A stretch of 64,000 nucleotides of DNA from an uncultured Verrucomicrobiota bacterium (GCA_902569115.1 CACFTI010000006.1:18314-82313), one strand, 5' to 3'; counted from the first letter of the stretch, positions 1-9,165 are shown. Numbers and translations are program-made. The notes: a model not told the origin generated them from the letters alone.

Positions 1-920
1 ACTGATGGATTCCATCCAAGTACATTTTGAGCCTTGGATGAATCTCCACAAAGTTGAACGGGTTCATTCGGGCGAACAAACTTCGAGTTAATCCGGATAT
101 GTTTCTGGTGATCGAGCCCAAAATATTCGAAAGAAAGTTGGAGGAAATCGGAAAGCTTATGAGTTTTTCCAGTCGCTAAAATATAATCATCTGACTGTTT
201 CTGCTGGAGCATCATCCACATGCCCTGAACATAATCCGGTGCATATCCCCAGTCCCGTTCTATATCCAAGTTACCAAGTTCTAGAAATGCAGTTTTTCCT
301 TGAGCGATGGAGGCCGCACCCCGTACAATTTTTTGAGTGACAAAGTTTTCTCCCCGGCGGGGAGATTCGTGATTATAGAGAATACCATTGGATACATGTA
401 TACCATATCCAGTCCGGTAAACCTTACCCATTTGAACACAGAATGCTTTGCAGACGCCATAGGGAGAGGTTGGGTTAATCTGAGTTTCTTCTGTCTGAAT
501 GGTTTCTTGTGCATGGCCAAAGATTTCTGAGGAACCCGCGAGGTAGATTTTGGGCGGTTTTGCCTGATCCCGGCAAATCTCTAAAAGTTTGAGGGTCGCA
601 TTGGCGATTTCATGGGTAGTAAGCTCAGGTATCTCAAAGCTCAATGCCACATGGCTTTGACCTGCCAAATGATAGACTTCATTCGGATTTATTTCAGAAA
701 AAATCCTGCGAAGGGAGGCATCATCGGACAAATCTGCATAATGTAAAAAAAGTGACTTTCCATAAATATTTTCACCTTGTACCAAGTGGTCGATCCGCCA
801 ACGGTTCATCGAACTGGACCGACGAACAATCCCATGTACAGTGTATCCTTTTTCCAAAAGTAATTCCGTGAGGTAGGAACCGTCTTGTCCGGTAATTCCG
901 GTGATGAGAGCGGTTTTCAA
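1..920 (-). CDS. gmd: GDP-mannose 4,6-dehydratase, C-terminus cut off by window edge
   Basis: The reverse strand from a TTG at 920 stays open to the window edge and gives about 306 residues of an extended short-chain dehydrogenase. The enzyme converts GDP-mannose to GDP-4-keto-6-deoxymannose, the precursor of fucose, rhamnose and related sugars. Visible marks are the N-terminal nucleotide-binding stretch GITGQDGSYL, the RRSSS segment, the GSSEIFG strand, the catalytic YGVCK (Y-x3-K) and an RDWGYAPDYV segment, all typical of Gmd. The family is about 340-370 residues, so some 40-60 residues are missing. TTG is chosen because an in-frame TAA lies just upstream and no ATG is available. It starts 12 bases after the acetyltransferase stop, so it is the last visible gene of the polysaccharide operon. 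Confidence 0.93.
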   Translation of the reverse strand, partial: MKTALITGITGQDGSYLTELLLEKGYTVHGIVRRSSSMNRWRIDHLVQGENIYGKSLFLHYADLSDDASLRRIFSEINPNEVYHLAGQSHVALSFEIPELTTHEIANATLKLLEICRDQAKPPKIYLAGSSEIFGHAQETIQTEETQINPTSPYGVCKAFCVQMGKVYRTGYGIHVSNGILYNHESPRRGENFVTQKIVRGAASIAQGKTAFLELGNLDIERDWGYAPDYVQGMWMMLQQKQSDDYILATGKTHKLSDFLQLSFEYFGLDHQKHIRINSKFVRPNEPVQLCGDSSKAQNVLGWNPS

Positions 921-932
921 ATCCCAGAAAAT

Positions 933-1592
933 TTACTTAGTTTCTTTAAAATCATCATAAGATTTTGAACCAACAGAAAGTTTATCTGGAAGTGGTTTAT
1001 CCTCTTCAAGATCAAGACATCTTACCATTTCCTCTACCTTTTCATATCGATAGTTGGATTCGGGACATATAGCATGATTGGAATTATCAAATTCTAGTTT
1101 ATGGCCGTGGCGGCTCATGTAGCCAGATAATTTGCCGGGGTTGCCCAATACCAGACCATAATCTGGAATATCTTTTGTGACGACGGCACCAGCTCCGATA
1201 AAGCAGTAACGACCGAGGGTAATTCCACAGACTATGGTCACATTGGCCCCAATCGTTGCCCCTTTCTTAATCAAAGTTTTTTCGTAAAGAGATTTTCGAC
1301 TCACCTGCGAACGTGGGTTGGTCACATTAGTGAGTACGCAGGAAGGTCCAAGGAAGACATCGTCCTCTACGGTTATACCTCCGTAAACCGCCACATTGTT
1401 TTGTACCTTAACATTGTTTCCAAGGCAGGCATTATCAGCTATCATTACATTTTGACCGAGCGAACAATTATTTCCAATAACTGCACCTGCACAAATGTGA
1501 GAAAAATGCCAGATGTTCGTGCCGACTCCGATGACTGCACCCTCATCCACGACTGCGGATGGCTGAATTTTTAATGGACTGGAATCACTCAT
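933..1592 (-). CDS. wbpD: WbpD/WlbB-like UDP-sugar N-acetyltransferase (left-handed beta-helix)
   Basis: This is a 219-residue hexapeptide-repeat acyltransferase. Repeated [LIV]-G-x4 turns run from about residue 10 to 145, followed by the conserved GNPGKLSGY-type end of the helix. The NIWHFSHI segment near residue 27 and the TNVTNPRS segment are characteristic of WbpD/WlbB, which acetylates the 3-amino group of UDP-2-acetamido-3-amino-2,3-dideoxyglucuronate using acetyl-CoA. The ATG overlaps the stop of the WbpB-like gene by four bases, so the two are translationally coupled, which supports a shared pathway. The WbpE-type aminotransferase that should act between them is not in this window. 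The family call is secure; the exact substrate is inferred from neighbours. Confidence 0.85.
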   Translation of the reverse strand: MSDSSPLKIQPSAVVDEGAVIGVGTNIWHFSHICAGAVIGNNCSLGQNVMIADNACLGNNVKVQNNVAVYGGITVEDDVFLGPSCVLTNVTNPRSQVSRKSLYEKTLIKKGATIGANVTIVCGITLGRYCFIGAGAVVTKDIPDYGLVLGNPGKLSGYMSRHGHKLEFDNSNHAICPESNYRYEKVEEMVRCLDLEEDKPLPDKLSVGSKSYDDFKETK

Positions 1593-2602
1593 AGTGAAAC
1601 CGGTTCTCCATTTTGCTCAATGCTTTTTTGGCAGGCGTGAAGAACTTTCAATACATTAATACCGGATTGGGCATTGGTTAGCGGTTGTTTTCTAGTTTGA
1701 ATACATTCCAGGAAATGATTGCATTCCTCGCGCAGTGGCTCGCTGCTTGCATGATCTACAAATTCTGCAGCTTCTTTTTTGAGCAAGGGTATGGAACCCT
1801 CAAACTCCACTTTTTGCGGGTATAGTTGGAGTTTTTCTTTAATGGGAGCGATATCATTAAAAATCGCCATCTTTTTATCTCCCACAACTACGAGACGTTG
1901 CTCCTTAAATGGATGTAGCCAACTGACAAAAATATGAGCCCGGGATTCGTTTTCGAACCTCAGGTTGGACAGAGTGGTATCTGCAATTCCGCTGGTCAGG
2001 TAAGATCCACCACATGCGGAAACCTCAACCGGTGCCTGTCCAATCAAACGAAGAATCACAGCCACATCATGCGGGGCGAAACTCCATAGGGCGTTTTCCT
2101 CGGTCCGCACCTTCCCAAAGTTCAAACGGTTGGAATAAATATAATTGACTTTACCTAACTCTCCAGAAGCAATCAATTCTCTAAGTTTGAGAACCGCAGG
2201 GTGGAATTCCAGGAGATGTCCAACTAGAAGAATGCGTCCTGTTTCCTCCGATACTTTTTTCATCTTTTTGGCATTATTCAGGGTCAAGGCCATAGGTTTT
2301 TCGACAAAGACATCTTTGCCTGCCTGCATGGCTTGGATCGCTAACTCAGCATGAGTCTCTGCAGGTGTAGCCAGGGCAACGCCCTGAATTTGATCATTCC
2401 TAAGCACATCATCGAAGTTATCGGTTATTTCGGTATCAGGAGCAATGGAACAGGCAGTGGTCTGCCCGTTCTCTGTGGCATCGACCACAGAAGAAAGTGC
2501 ACCTAATCCATGAAAATTCCGACAAAGGTTTTTGCCCCAGTACCCGCAACCTACGAGAGCAATCTGTGGTGTAGTACTCAGACCTGAACCTTCTTTAGCC
2601 AA
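1589..2602 (-). CDS. wbpB: Gfo/Idh/MocA oxidoreductase, WbpB/WlbA-like
   Basis: A 337-residue NAD-dependent oxidoreductase with an N-terminal Rossmann segment (VGCGYWGKNL near residue 17) and the family signature EKPMAL near residue 100. WbpB/WlbA oxidises the 3-OH of UDP-GlcNAcA to a 3-keto sugar, ready for transamination and acetylation. The downstream WbpD-like acetyltransferase and the upstream WbpA-like dehydrogenase support this role. The start is a TTG at 2602, inside the end of the preceding epimerase gene (25-base overlap); no ATG occurs between it and the Rossmann strand. Other Gfo/Idh/MocA activities are possible, but the neighbourhood makes WbpB the best call. Confidence 0.8.
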   Translation of the reverse strand: MAKEGSGLSTTPQIALVGCGYWGKNLCRNFHGLGALSSVVDATENGQTTACSIAPDTEITDNFDDVLRNDQIQGVALATPAETHAELAIQAMQAGKDVFVEKPMALTLNNAKKMKKVSEETGRILLVGHLLEFHPAVLKLRELIASGELGKVNYIYSNRLNFGKVRTEENALWSFAPHDVAVILRLIGQAPVEVSACGGSYLTSGIADTTLSNLRFENESRAHIFVSWLHPFKEQRLVVVGDKKMAIFNDIAPIKEKLQLYPQKVEFEGSIPLLKKEAAEFVDHASSEPLREECNHFLECIQTRKQPLTNAQSGINVLKVLHACQKSIEQNGEPVSL

Positions 2603-3564
2603 TGTTGGTTATTCATATACCATTGAACTGATTTCTCAAGTCCTTCTTCGAGAGAAACCTGAGGTTCCCAACCCAATAAGTTTTTAGCCTTTGAAATATC
2701 TGCCCAAGTCTCCATCAGATCAGCTACATGGAAGGGCTTGTGGTCAATCTTTGCTTTTTTACCCAATAACTCTTCGAGCTTGGAAATAATGGCATTTAGA
2801 GAAACCGGGTTCCTTCCACCACCGAGGTTGATGATCTGATATCCGATATCCTCAATAGCAGCAATGGTTCCTCGAGCTATATCATCCACATAAGTAAAAT
2901 CGCGGGATTGAGAACCGTCTCCAAACATTTGAATAGTTTCTTCCTCGGCGATCCATTTAATGAATCGGTAGGGTGACATATCAGGACGACCGGCGGGTCC
3001 AAAAACAGTAAAATAACGCACAACGGATACATCCACTTGATAAAGTTTGTGATAACTGTATGCCATCAGCTCGCCCGCTTTCTTGGAGGCGGCATAGGGC
3101 GAAAGGGGCTCGTTTACAGCTAGGTCTTCGGTAAAGGGCATTTTTTGACCGGCATAGAGGGAGGATGTGGAAGCAAGAACAAGTTTTTTGCACCCATGTG
3201 TCCGCATGCACTCAAGTAGGTTGAGGGTACCTTCGGAATTGGTGGAAAGGTATACATAAGGGTTTTCCATGCAGTAGCGAACCCCTGCCCGGGCAGCCAA
3301 GTTAAGCACGGCATCAAAAGGGCCCTCTGCCTTAAAAAGATCGCTTAGCTTGGCTTGATCTTCGATATCCAAATACGCAAAGGAAAAATTCTCTGCATAG
3401 GGGTGAGCTTTGAGTTGCTCTAGTCGCCAGTTCTTAAGGCGTATATCATAATAATCATTGAGATTATCCACCCCTATGACATGATCACCCTGATCAAGTA
3501 ATTGCTTACTGACCTGGGCGGCAATAAACCCCGCAGCACCAGTAACTAAATATTTTTTACTCAA
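2578..3564 (-). CDS. NAD-dependent sugar-nucleotide epimerase, UDP-glucuronate 4-epimerase type
   Basis: A 328-residue extended SDR. The N-terminus has TGAAGFIA (nucleotide binding) and VDNLNDYYD, a segment typical of UDP-glucuronate 4-epimerases. The catalytic motif is YAASK near residue 155, and RFIKWIAEEE and GDGSQSRDFTYVDD match the same group. It probably interconverts UDP-glucuronate and UDP-galacturonate, or the 2-acetamido forms. The start is a TTG whose last bases form the TGA stop of the upstream dehydrogenase (TTGA overlap). Its place between WbpA- and WbpB-like genes suggests it acts on a UDP-hexuronate, but it is not part of the standard WbpA-B-E-D-I route. WbpP-like UDP-GlcNAc C4 epimerase is an alternative. 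Confidence 0.82.
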   Translation of the reverse strand: MSKKYLVTGAAGFIAAQVSKQLLDQGDHVIGVDNLNDYYDIRLKNWRLEQLKAHPYAENFSFAYLDIEDQAKLSDLFKAEGPFDAVLNLAARAGVRYCMENPYVYLSTNSEGTLNLLECMRTHGCKKLVLASTSSLYAGQKMPFTEDLAVNEPLSPYAASKKAGELMAYSYHKLYQVDVSVVRYFTVFGPAGRPDMSPYRFIKWIAEEETIQMFGDGSQSRDFTYVDDIARGTIAAIEDIGYQIINLGGGRNPVSLNAIISKLEELLGKKAKIDHKPFHVADLMETWADISKAKNLLGWEPQVSLEEGLEKSVQWYMNNQHWLKKVQV

Positions 3565-4841
3565 GCTTGGTAGTATTTTGAAGGCTTTTTAGTGATGCAG
3601 TTTCGGGAATCCACTAGTGGGTAGGTATAACCACTGAAATCAAAAGTTTTGTATTCGGCATGATCGGTGGATACCAAAATAAGGTCGTATGTATCCTCAA
3701 TATCGACTGATTGTTTACCAGTAAAATGGGAATGTTCTCTGGTAGGCGGGACAACCGGAACAAATGAATCATTATATTCTACTATTGCTCCCTTGGCTTC
3801 CAATTTCTCCATCAATACAAAGCTGGGAGATTCCCGGCAGTCATCGACATTGGCCTTGTAAGCGAGTCCTAGAATTAAAATTTTAGCACCCTTGACTGCT
3901 TTACCCTCGTCGTTCAGAGCATCCGCAACTTTTGATATTACATAGTCTGGCATGGCGGTATTAATCTCCCCTGCCAGTTCAATAAAGCGGGTATGCTTGC
4001 CAAACTCTCTTGCTTTCCAGGTTAAGTAAAAGGGGTCAATCGGGATGCAGTGCCCACCCAAACCCGGGCCGGGACGAAATGCCATAAAGCCGAATGGTTT
4101 GGTAGCAGCGGCATCGATCACCTCATGCACATCGATTCCCATGGCTTCATATACCACCTTGAGTTCGTTTACCAAGGCGATGTTCACACTGCGAAAAATA
4201 TTTTCCAAAAGTTTGGTGGCCTCCGCTGCACGACAGGAAGAAACCCGATGGATTTTGTCTAATGCCTGACCGTATAATGCTTCGGCCAATTCCGCACATT
4301 TTGCGGTGTATCCACCGACCACTTTTGGAATAGTTTTGACTGAGGCGTCATCGCGACCGGGATCTTCCCGTTCAGGAGAGTAAGCCAAGTGGTAGTCCGT
4401 ACCTGCTTTCATTCCAGATCCTTCCTCCAAGACGATGCGAAGTTCATTCTCAGTGGTCCCAGGGTAGGTGGTGGATTCCAAAGTAACCAGCACGCCTTTT
4501 GCAAGGTGTGGAGCAATCGTTCTTGCGGTATCCAAAACGAAAGAGAGATCGGGCTCGCGATGATCATCCAGAGGAGTGGGTACACAAATAAGAATGGCTT
4601 CCACTTCTGACAATCTAGAGGGATCAGTGGTGGCTTCCAGACGATTCGCATCGACCTGCTCGACAATGGTTTCTGAGGGGAAATGCTTCAGATAAGTCAT
4701 ACCTGCATTGATCGAATCGACCTTTTGTTGATCGAGATCGAACCCAAGGACGGAAACCCCGGATCGTGCGAACTGCAAGGACAGCGGAAGGCCGACATAT
4801 CCAAGTCCAATAACTGAAATTTTTGAAAATTGCTTACTCAT
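3561..4841 (-). CDS. wbpA: UDP-N-acetylglucosamine 6-dehydrogenase (WbpA-like)
   Basis: A 426-residue UDP-sugar dehydrogenase. The N-terminal NAD site is VIGLGYVGLP, followed by the GFDLDQQKV acidic strand. The catalytic cysteine sits in GLGGHCIPIDPFYL near residue 262, and ILGLAYKANVDDCRESP marks the C-terminal UDP-binding domain. The early NAG-x-TYLKH segment resembles WbpA (UDP-GlcNAc to UDP-GlcNAcA) more than UDP-glucose or UDP-ManNAc dehydrogenases. Two successive oxidations at C6 need 2 NAD. The gene overlaps the stop of wzz by four bases (ATGA) and the start of the epimerase by four bases, so it is in a tightly coupled operon that commits sugar to an aminouronic-acid building block. 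Confidence 0.88.
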   Translation of the reverse strand: MSKQFSKISVIGLGYVGLPLSLQFARSGVSVLGFDLDQQKVDSINAGMTYLKHFPSETIVEQVDANRLEATTDPSRLSEVEAILICVPTPLDDHREPDLSFVLDTARTIAPHLAKGVLVTLESTTYPGTTENELRIVLEEGSGMKAGTDYHLAYSPEREDPGRDDASVKTIPKVVGGYTAKCAELAEALYGQALDKIHRVSSCRAAEATKLLENIFRSVNIALVNELKVVYEAMGIDVHEVIDAAATKPFGFMAFRPGPGLGGHCIPIDPFYLTWKAREFGKHTRFIELAGEINTAMPDYVISKVADALNDEGKAVKGAKILILGLAYKANVDDCRESPSFVLMEKLEAKGAIVEYNDSFVPVVPPTREHSHFTGKQSVDIEDTYDLILVSTDHAEYKTFDFSGYTYPLVDSRNCITKKPSKYYQA

Positions 4842-5770
4842 GAATTGGTAAAAGCTTCAGAACCTTGGAATTTTAATTTTTGTAGGAACTGAGCAAAGAA
4901 GACGGCAAAGATACCCAGAAATCCCCCACATACCCCACCAAGGGCGACAATTAGTTTACGCTTTGGCTTTTCGCGAGTTTCCGGGGCGACGGCGGGATCG
5001 ATTACTTCCAAAGCAAAGTCTTCATTTACATTGGCAAGCATGGCTTTTTGCTTCTCCGATTCGAGTAGGTTGTAGAGAACGGCACGCATATCCTGCAAAG
5101 TGGTCTTGGCTAATTCCTGCTCGAGATACCCTACCCGTTTTTTGGAATCGGCAATTGCCTGCTCGCGGAGTTGCTCATTTAACTGCTTGACTAAATCGTT
5201 CGCCCATTGGGCAGCCACTTCTGGATCTTTCCAAGAAATGGAGAGGGTGATGAGACCTGATTTTTTGTCTTCATCGACCGAAAGACAGGCTTTAAATGAT
5301 ACAATTGCTTTTTGTTCGGTGGGCTCATCCTCTGTAGATGAAACCATCCATGTTTGGTTATCAGCATCCCAAATTTCATCAAATAAAACAGTGATGAGTT
5401 TATTTTGGTTTATGTAAGTGCGGAGAAATTTTCGGGAATTTAAGGTAGCAACCACCTGCTCGACATTGGAATCGCTGGGAATGGAAATCCCAGCCATGGC
5501 GGCAAGACCACCAAACTGACTGAGGGTAGATGATGCACCAGATTTTTCCTCCTGAGCGGGGGCCAATAAGGTTTCCGCCTTAAAGACCTCCGGGGCATAG
5601 AGGGCATAGGCAACGGCAAGTCCGATGCAAAGGATGGTGATGCCCACTATGGTTTTCCATGCCTGCAGGAGGGTGCGGATTAGTTCGAGAAGGTCGATCT
5701 CGTCCTCATCGGATGGAGGGCCAGACTCGACCATGACATATTTTGTAGATGATTTGGGATCTTCGCTCAT
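4838..5770 (-). CDS. wzz: Wzz-type polysaccharide chain-length determinant / co-polymerase
   Basis: A 310-residue inner-membrane protein with Wzz topology: a cytoplasmic N-terminus with an EIDLLELIRTL segment, a first membrane helix at about residues 37-58, a long periplasmic part, and a second helix at about residues 273-297 preceded by the proline-containing PETREKPKRK segment. No tyrosine-kinase domain or Walker motifs follow the second helix, so this is a Wzz-only rather than a Wzc-like protein. Such proteins set the length of O-antigen or capsule chains made by Wzy. No wzy or wzx is visible in the window, so those genes probably lie to the left. Confidence 0.85.
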   Translation of the reverse strand: MSEDPKSSTKYVMVESGPPSDEDEIDLLELIRTLLQAWKTIVGITILCIGLAVAYALYAPEVFKAETLLAPAQEEKSGASSTLSQFGGLAAMAGISIPSDSNVEQVVATLNSRKFLRTYINQNKLITVLFDEIWDADNQTWMVSSTEDEPTEQKAIVSFKACLSVDEDKKSGLITLSISWKDPEVAAQWANDLVKQLNEQLREQAIADSKKRVGYLEQELAKTTLQDMRAVLYNLLESEKQKAMLANVNEDFALEVIDPAVAPETREKPKRKLIVALGGVCGGFLGIFAVFFAQFLQKLKFQGSEAFTNS

Positions 5771-5848
5771 AGAATTTATCTCAATACGCTACCGCCCTTG
5801 GCCGTTTGCGACAAGCAAAGCCAATTGGAGGAAACCATTACTTTTTGT

Positions 5849-6400
5849 TTAATCAGAACTTTTTTGGGGCAGACGATCGCTCTTTCCAACGATCATCTTA
5901 ACCCATGGGAGCAAACGGCTCATTTGCCGGTGCCAACCCGATAAAATCTCGTGCCTGCAAACTCCACGCTTGCGGGCATCCACATCCTCTAAATCATTGA
6001 CCAAGCTCTCAATTTGCTTGAGACGCCCCACACCTTTATCCAAATGCGGGTCCGCCTGTTCTCGCAAAAAACCACCCACTAATTTGCGCAATCGAATTTC
6101 AGCAACAAACATCTCCTTGCGTTCTCCAGGTTCAAAAACAGATGAAACCGCACCCAATTGGCGCAACGCACGTAAGCCCTGACTGGCTGATCCCTTGCTT
6201 ATTTCAAGAAGTTTCATTACTTCATCCATGGAGAGGGATTGATCCCTGCAAAAGAGAAGTCCGTAAATCTGGCCATAAGATTTAGGCAACCCAAAAGAAT
6301 TTGCCGCATTGAGAAAGAGATCAATTACCGCAATTTCCCATTCATCAAGATAGTCTTTCTGATTAGATGATGAAACATTTGCTACTGAAAAAGAGGTCAT
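5849..6400 (-). CDS. GbsR/MarR-family winged-helix transcriptional regulator
   Basis: A 183-residue protein with a winged-helix domain at about residues 30-110. The segment SYGQIYGLLFCRDQSLSMDE followed by LLEISKGSASQGLRALRQLG is typical of the GbsR subgroup (COG1510-like) of MarR regulators: the recognition helix is KGSASQGLRAL. The C-terminal part is helical and probably dimerises. It lies between the Wza-like gene and wzz in the same direction. A ten-base inverted repeat lies 28 bases upstream of its ATG (6429-6454), so it probably regulates itself and the polysaccharide genes downstream. No ligand can be deduced; GbsR of Bacillus senses choline, but this context suggests control of surface polysaccharide instead. 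Confidence 0.8.
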   Translation of the reverse strand: MTSFSVANVSSSNQKDYLDEWEIAVIDLFLNAANSFGLPKSYGQIYGLLFCRDQSLSMDEVMKLLEISKGSASQGLRALRQLGAVSSVFEPGERKEMFVAEIRLRKLVGGFLREQADPHLDKGVGRLKQIESLVNDLEDVDARKRGVCRHEILSGWHRQMSRLLPWVKMIVGKSDRLPQKSSD

Positions 6401-6428
6401 GCATATTATTTCCTGACATTAAAGGATA

Positions 6429-6454
6429 CTTTGTTCAAGTTTTTTTGAACAAAG
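6429..6454. promoter_or_regulatory. Inverted repeat, candidate operator of the GbsR-type regulator
   Basis: The arms CTTTGTTCAA (6429-6438) and TTGAACAAAG (6445-6454) are perfect inverted repeats separated by six bases (GTTTTT). The element is 28 bases upstream of the regulator ATG and within the 123-base gap after the Wza-like gene. The stem is AT-rich and no T-run follows it on the minus strand, so an operator is more likely than a terminator. Winged-helix dimers of the MarR class typically bind palindromes of this size. Confidence 0.55.
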
Positions 6455-6523
6455 TGACTTCAGGAAAGCATGCAAGTAGAGAAAGTATGATCTACTAGGC
6501 TATGTAAAAGTTATTTTCTGTCC

Positions 6524-9148
6524 CTAAAACGAATTAACCGCGGCAGCAGCGACAGCCAATTGATATATAATTTGGGTACTGTATGTCAGGTTTTCGAGGA
6601 ATCGGGTTTGTTTAACATCAATCGGTACCACAATGACATCTCCCGGAGAAATTTTGCTTCCATTGGAACCTTTGCCAAACCAACCATTGCCCCCTTTGGT
6701 CATAACCGCACCATTTGATTTGACCACAAAGGTACGCTCCTTGTCCGCATTTTGTGTGTATCCACCGCTTCGATTAAGATAACCGTTCATATCCAGTTTT
6801 TCATCATATAGATGAGATGTTGGGAACTGAACCTCGCCAGACACACTGACAGCGTAAGGAATTGAAGGTATAAAAAGACTATCCTGATCCTTAACTAATA
6901 AATCTGAACGCTCTGCATCCTTTAAGATTTTATTTAAATCAATAACCAACCTTCCCTGAGATTCAGTATTTTGAAGCCTCGACAACATAGCCCGAGCCGC
7001 TGACTGAGCTTGTGCCGCTTCTTCTGAATCAGTTGCGGAGAGAGTTGCCGTGGCTAGATCGGATTCAAGTTGTTTGATCAACCTTTCTCTTTGTTCATCC
7101 TCCTTAATTCGAAGATTTTCCCGGGAAAACAAAGCTCCATCGGCAAAAGCACGATCCGTCAATCCTCCAGCTCGCTGAATCACATCGAAGAGAGTTTCTC
7201 CCAACTTTATGGAGTAAGTACCAGGGAAGTTAACTTCACCACTAATTTTAATACTTTCCCCTTCTCGCCATAAAGGTATCGGCTTAATAGAGAGTGAGTC
7301 ATATGGCTTAAGAAGATAGTTTTTTGATCGGTTACCATCTACCAACACATCCTGACCTATTCTCAGATGCTCAACAAAGGCTTTTTGTTCTTCGTTTATG
7401 CCTACACGGGTGATCTCTGCCTCCAGTAAATAGGCTGAATCCTTGGTGCCCCCACCAGCTAATATCAAGTCTTGCAAAGACATTGAATCGGTAAACGGAT
7501 ATTCACCCGGAAAATGAACTGCTCCTGAAACCCTAATAACTCTAGCGTTTTCTCCCGCTCTGCTTTGTTGACGAATATCTAAAAGCAAACCTTCCAAACT
7601 ATCTTCCCGAGGTTCTTGAGTAAAAAAGTAAACGGTATCTTGTTCTTTCAATGGAATCTTTTCATTCGAATCAAAAATATTCCTTGGTTGAAAAGAGAGG
7701 AAGTGAAAAGTCCCATCGGTCTTTTTTCTACTAATCAGTCCGTAATCCAGATCAATCTCAGGAAGAAAACTTTTCGAATTGGTGATTAAATCAGAAAGTA
7801 AAAGCCCTTCTCTCCACTCGTAATCACCCTCGTTTTCTATGGGTCCAATGATAGAAACTATATTTCTAATATTGCTGCCAGCAATACCTATTGAAATAAG
7901 ATCTCCTGATAAAATTTTGTTATCTTTGTTTTCTTGGTAATTAAAGTTCCTAACTTCTGGTTGAAAATCTTCATTAAGCCGCTCAATTCGTATTCTACTT
8001 AAAACAGAATGTTGTGTAGTACCGCCGGCAAGTCTAACTGCATCCTGCAAGGTATCTTCTTCTAAAATTTCGTATTTAGCAGGACGTCGAACAGCTCCAT
8101 TAACTGAAATTTGCTTTGAAATGGTTGGAACAAAAATAACATCCCCTGGTTGGAGTGCCTGATCTGCACTTGTGTCACCATCAAGCAAGAGATCATAAAG
8201 ATCCAATGTTGTTATGATTTTCCCGGATCGCTTTAGTTCCACTCTTCGTAAGCTGCCCGTATGCTTGATTCCACCACAGTTCAAGAGAGCGTTAATCATG
8301 GAAGTAAAAGCACTCACATGCACCGCTCCCTGTTTTTCGACCTCGCCAAAAATGAAGATGCGGATACTACGAAAAGCACCCAAAGTAATTGAGCTTTGTA
8401 CTCCTTCTCCGAGATTTTCGCGAATCTTGTCCTTCAGTAGGTTTTTAAGATCAATGAACGAAGTTCCTGTTTCAAAGGCATTAATTGGGCCAATGTCAGG
8501 AAACCGGAGAATACCTTCTCTTGAGATTTCGAGGCTATAGGCTTCGTTCTTTTGGCCAAACAGTTGAATCTCAATTAAGTCTCCAGGACCAACGCGATAG
8601 TCAGAAGGAATGGGGGAATCATAATTATAGGAATCATTAAAGTTTTTAGCGAAGATATCATAGCCAAAAGGTGCTAGTTTTTTCTTCTGCGAGTCTGACT
8701 CTATTTCGTTAGTAAGACTTTGGATCTCCAATCGTTGCAATTCTTTGATTCTTGAAAGTAGAGATTTATATTTCTTAAGTTCATCTGAGATCGTTGTTCC
8801 TGCATCTACTGAAATCTCATTTGCTAAGGAAATCTCCAAACGAACAATATCCTGAGCAACTTGCTCCTCCATTTCCTTAAGATTTTCATAAGGATTCAGG
8901 TTATTATTTTCTTCCTTAACAGGGTTGTTTCTCGCTTCTTTCTGAATGTCCACTGATAAAGGTCTGTTTCTTTGAGCAGAACTACTTGATGGGGTATCAC
9001 CACTACCGTATTGCTGTATGAGACGATCTCTTTCCTCTTTCGGTAATTTTGAAAGAGATGCCATAATGGATGGGTCAAACTGGGCTTGTAGAAAGTTAGA
9101 AAAGAAAATTACAAACAGTAGAATTGGAGCTATTTTGAAGGAATTCAT
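6524..9148 (-). CDS. wza: Wza-like polysaccharide export protein with multiple SLBB domains
   Basis: An 874-residue secreted protein. Residues 1-22 form a signal peptide ending near LQA; there is no lipobox cysteine. A low-complexity helical stretch follows to about residue 180. The Poly_export domain begins at YRVGPGDLIEIQLFG near residue 186, and SLBB beta-grasp domains follow in series, marked by repeated GEV..PG.Y or GAV..PA.Y strands with D.I..AGG turns (for example near residues 270, 350, 545, 640 and 785). It is much longer than E. coli Wza (about 380) because of the extra SLBB domains, an arrangement common in Bacteroidota and Verrucomicrobiota. It probably forms the periplasm-to-outside channel. 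The Wzi-like gene ends 17 bases upstream, so the two are likely cotranscribed. Confidence 0.88.
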   Translation of the reverse strand: MNSFKIAPILLFVIFFSNFLQAQFDPSIMASLSKLPKEERDRLIQQYGSGDTPSSSSAQRNRPLSVDIQKEARNNPVKEENNNLNPYENLKEMEEQVAQDIVRLEISLANEISVDAGTTISDELKKYKSLLSRIKELQRLEIQSLTNEIESDSQKKKLAPFGYDIFAKNFNDSYNYDSPIPSDYRVGPGDLIEIQLFGQKNEAYSLEISREGILRFPDIGPINAFETGTSFIDLKNLLKDKIRENLGEGVQSSITLGAFRSIRIFIFGEVEKQGAVHVSAFTSMINALLNCGGIKHTGSLRRVELKRSGKIITTLDLYDLLLDGDTSADQALQPGDVIFVPTISKQISVNGAVRRPAKYEILEEDTLQDAVRLAGGTTQHSVLSRIRIERLNEDFQPEVRNFNYQENKDNKILSGDLISIGIAGSNIRNIVSIIGPIENEGDYEWREGLLLSDLITNSKSFLPEIDLDYGLISRKKTDGTFHFLSFQPRNIFDSNEKIPLKEQDTVYFFTQEPREDSLEGLLLDIRQQSRAGENARVIRVSGAVHFPGEYPFTDSMSLQDLILAGGGTKDSAYLLEAEITRVGINEEQKAFVEHLRIGQDVLVDGNRSKNYLLKPYDSLSIKPIPLWREGESIKISGEVNFPGTYSIKLGETLFDVIQRAGGLTDRAFADGALFSRENLRIKEDEQRERLIKQLESDLATATLSATDSEEAAQAQSAARAMLSRLQNTESQGRLVIDLNKILKDAERSDLLVKDQDSLFIPSIPYAVSVSGEVQFPTSHLYDEKLDMNGYLNRSGGYTQNADKERTFVVKSNGAVMTKGGNGWFGKGSNGSKISPGDVIVVPIDVKQTRFLENLTYSTQIIYQLAVAAAAVNSF

Positions 9149-9165
9149 ATCTTATGTGGTAAAAA

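Noticed and set aside
281..520. Minus-strand frame of 79 codons near the left edge
   Set aside because: It overlaps gmd in another frame; the gmd translation has clear family motifs throughout this stretch.
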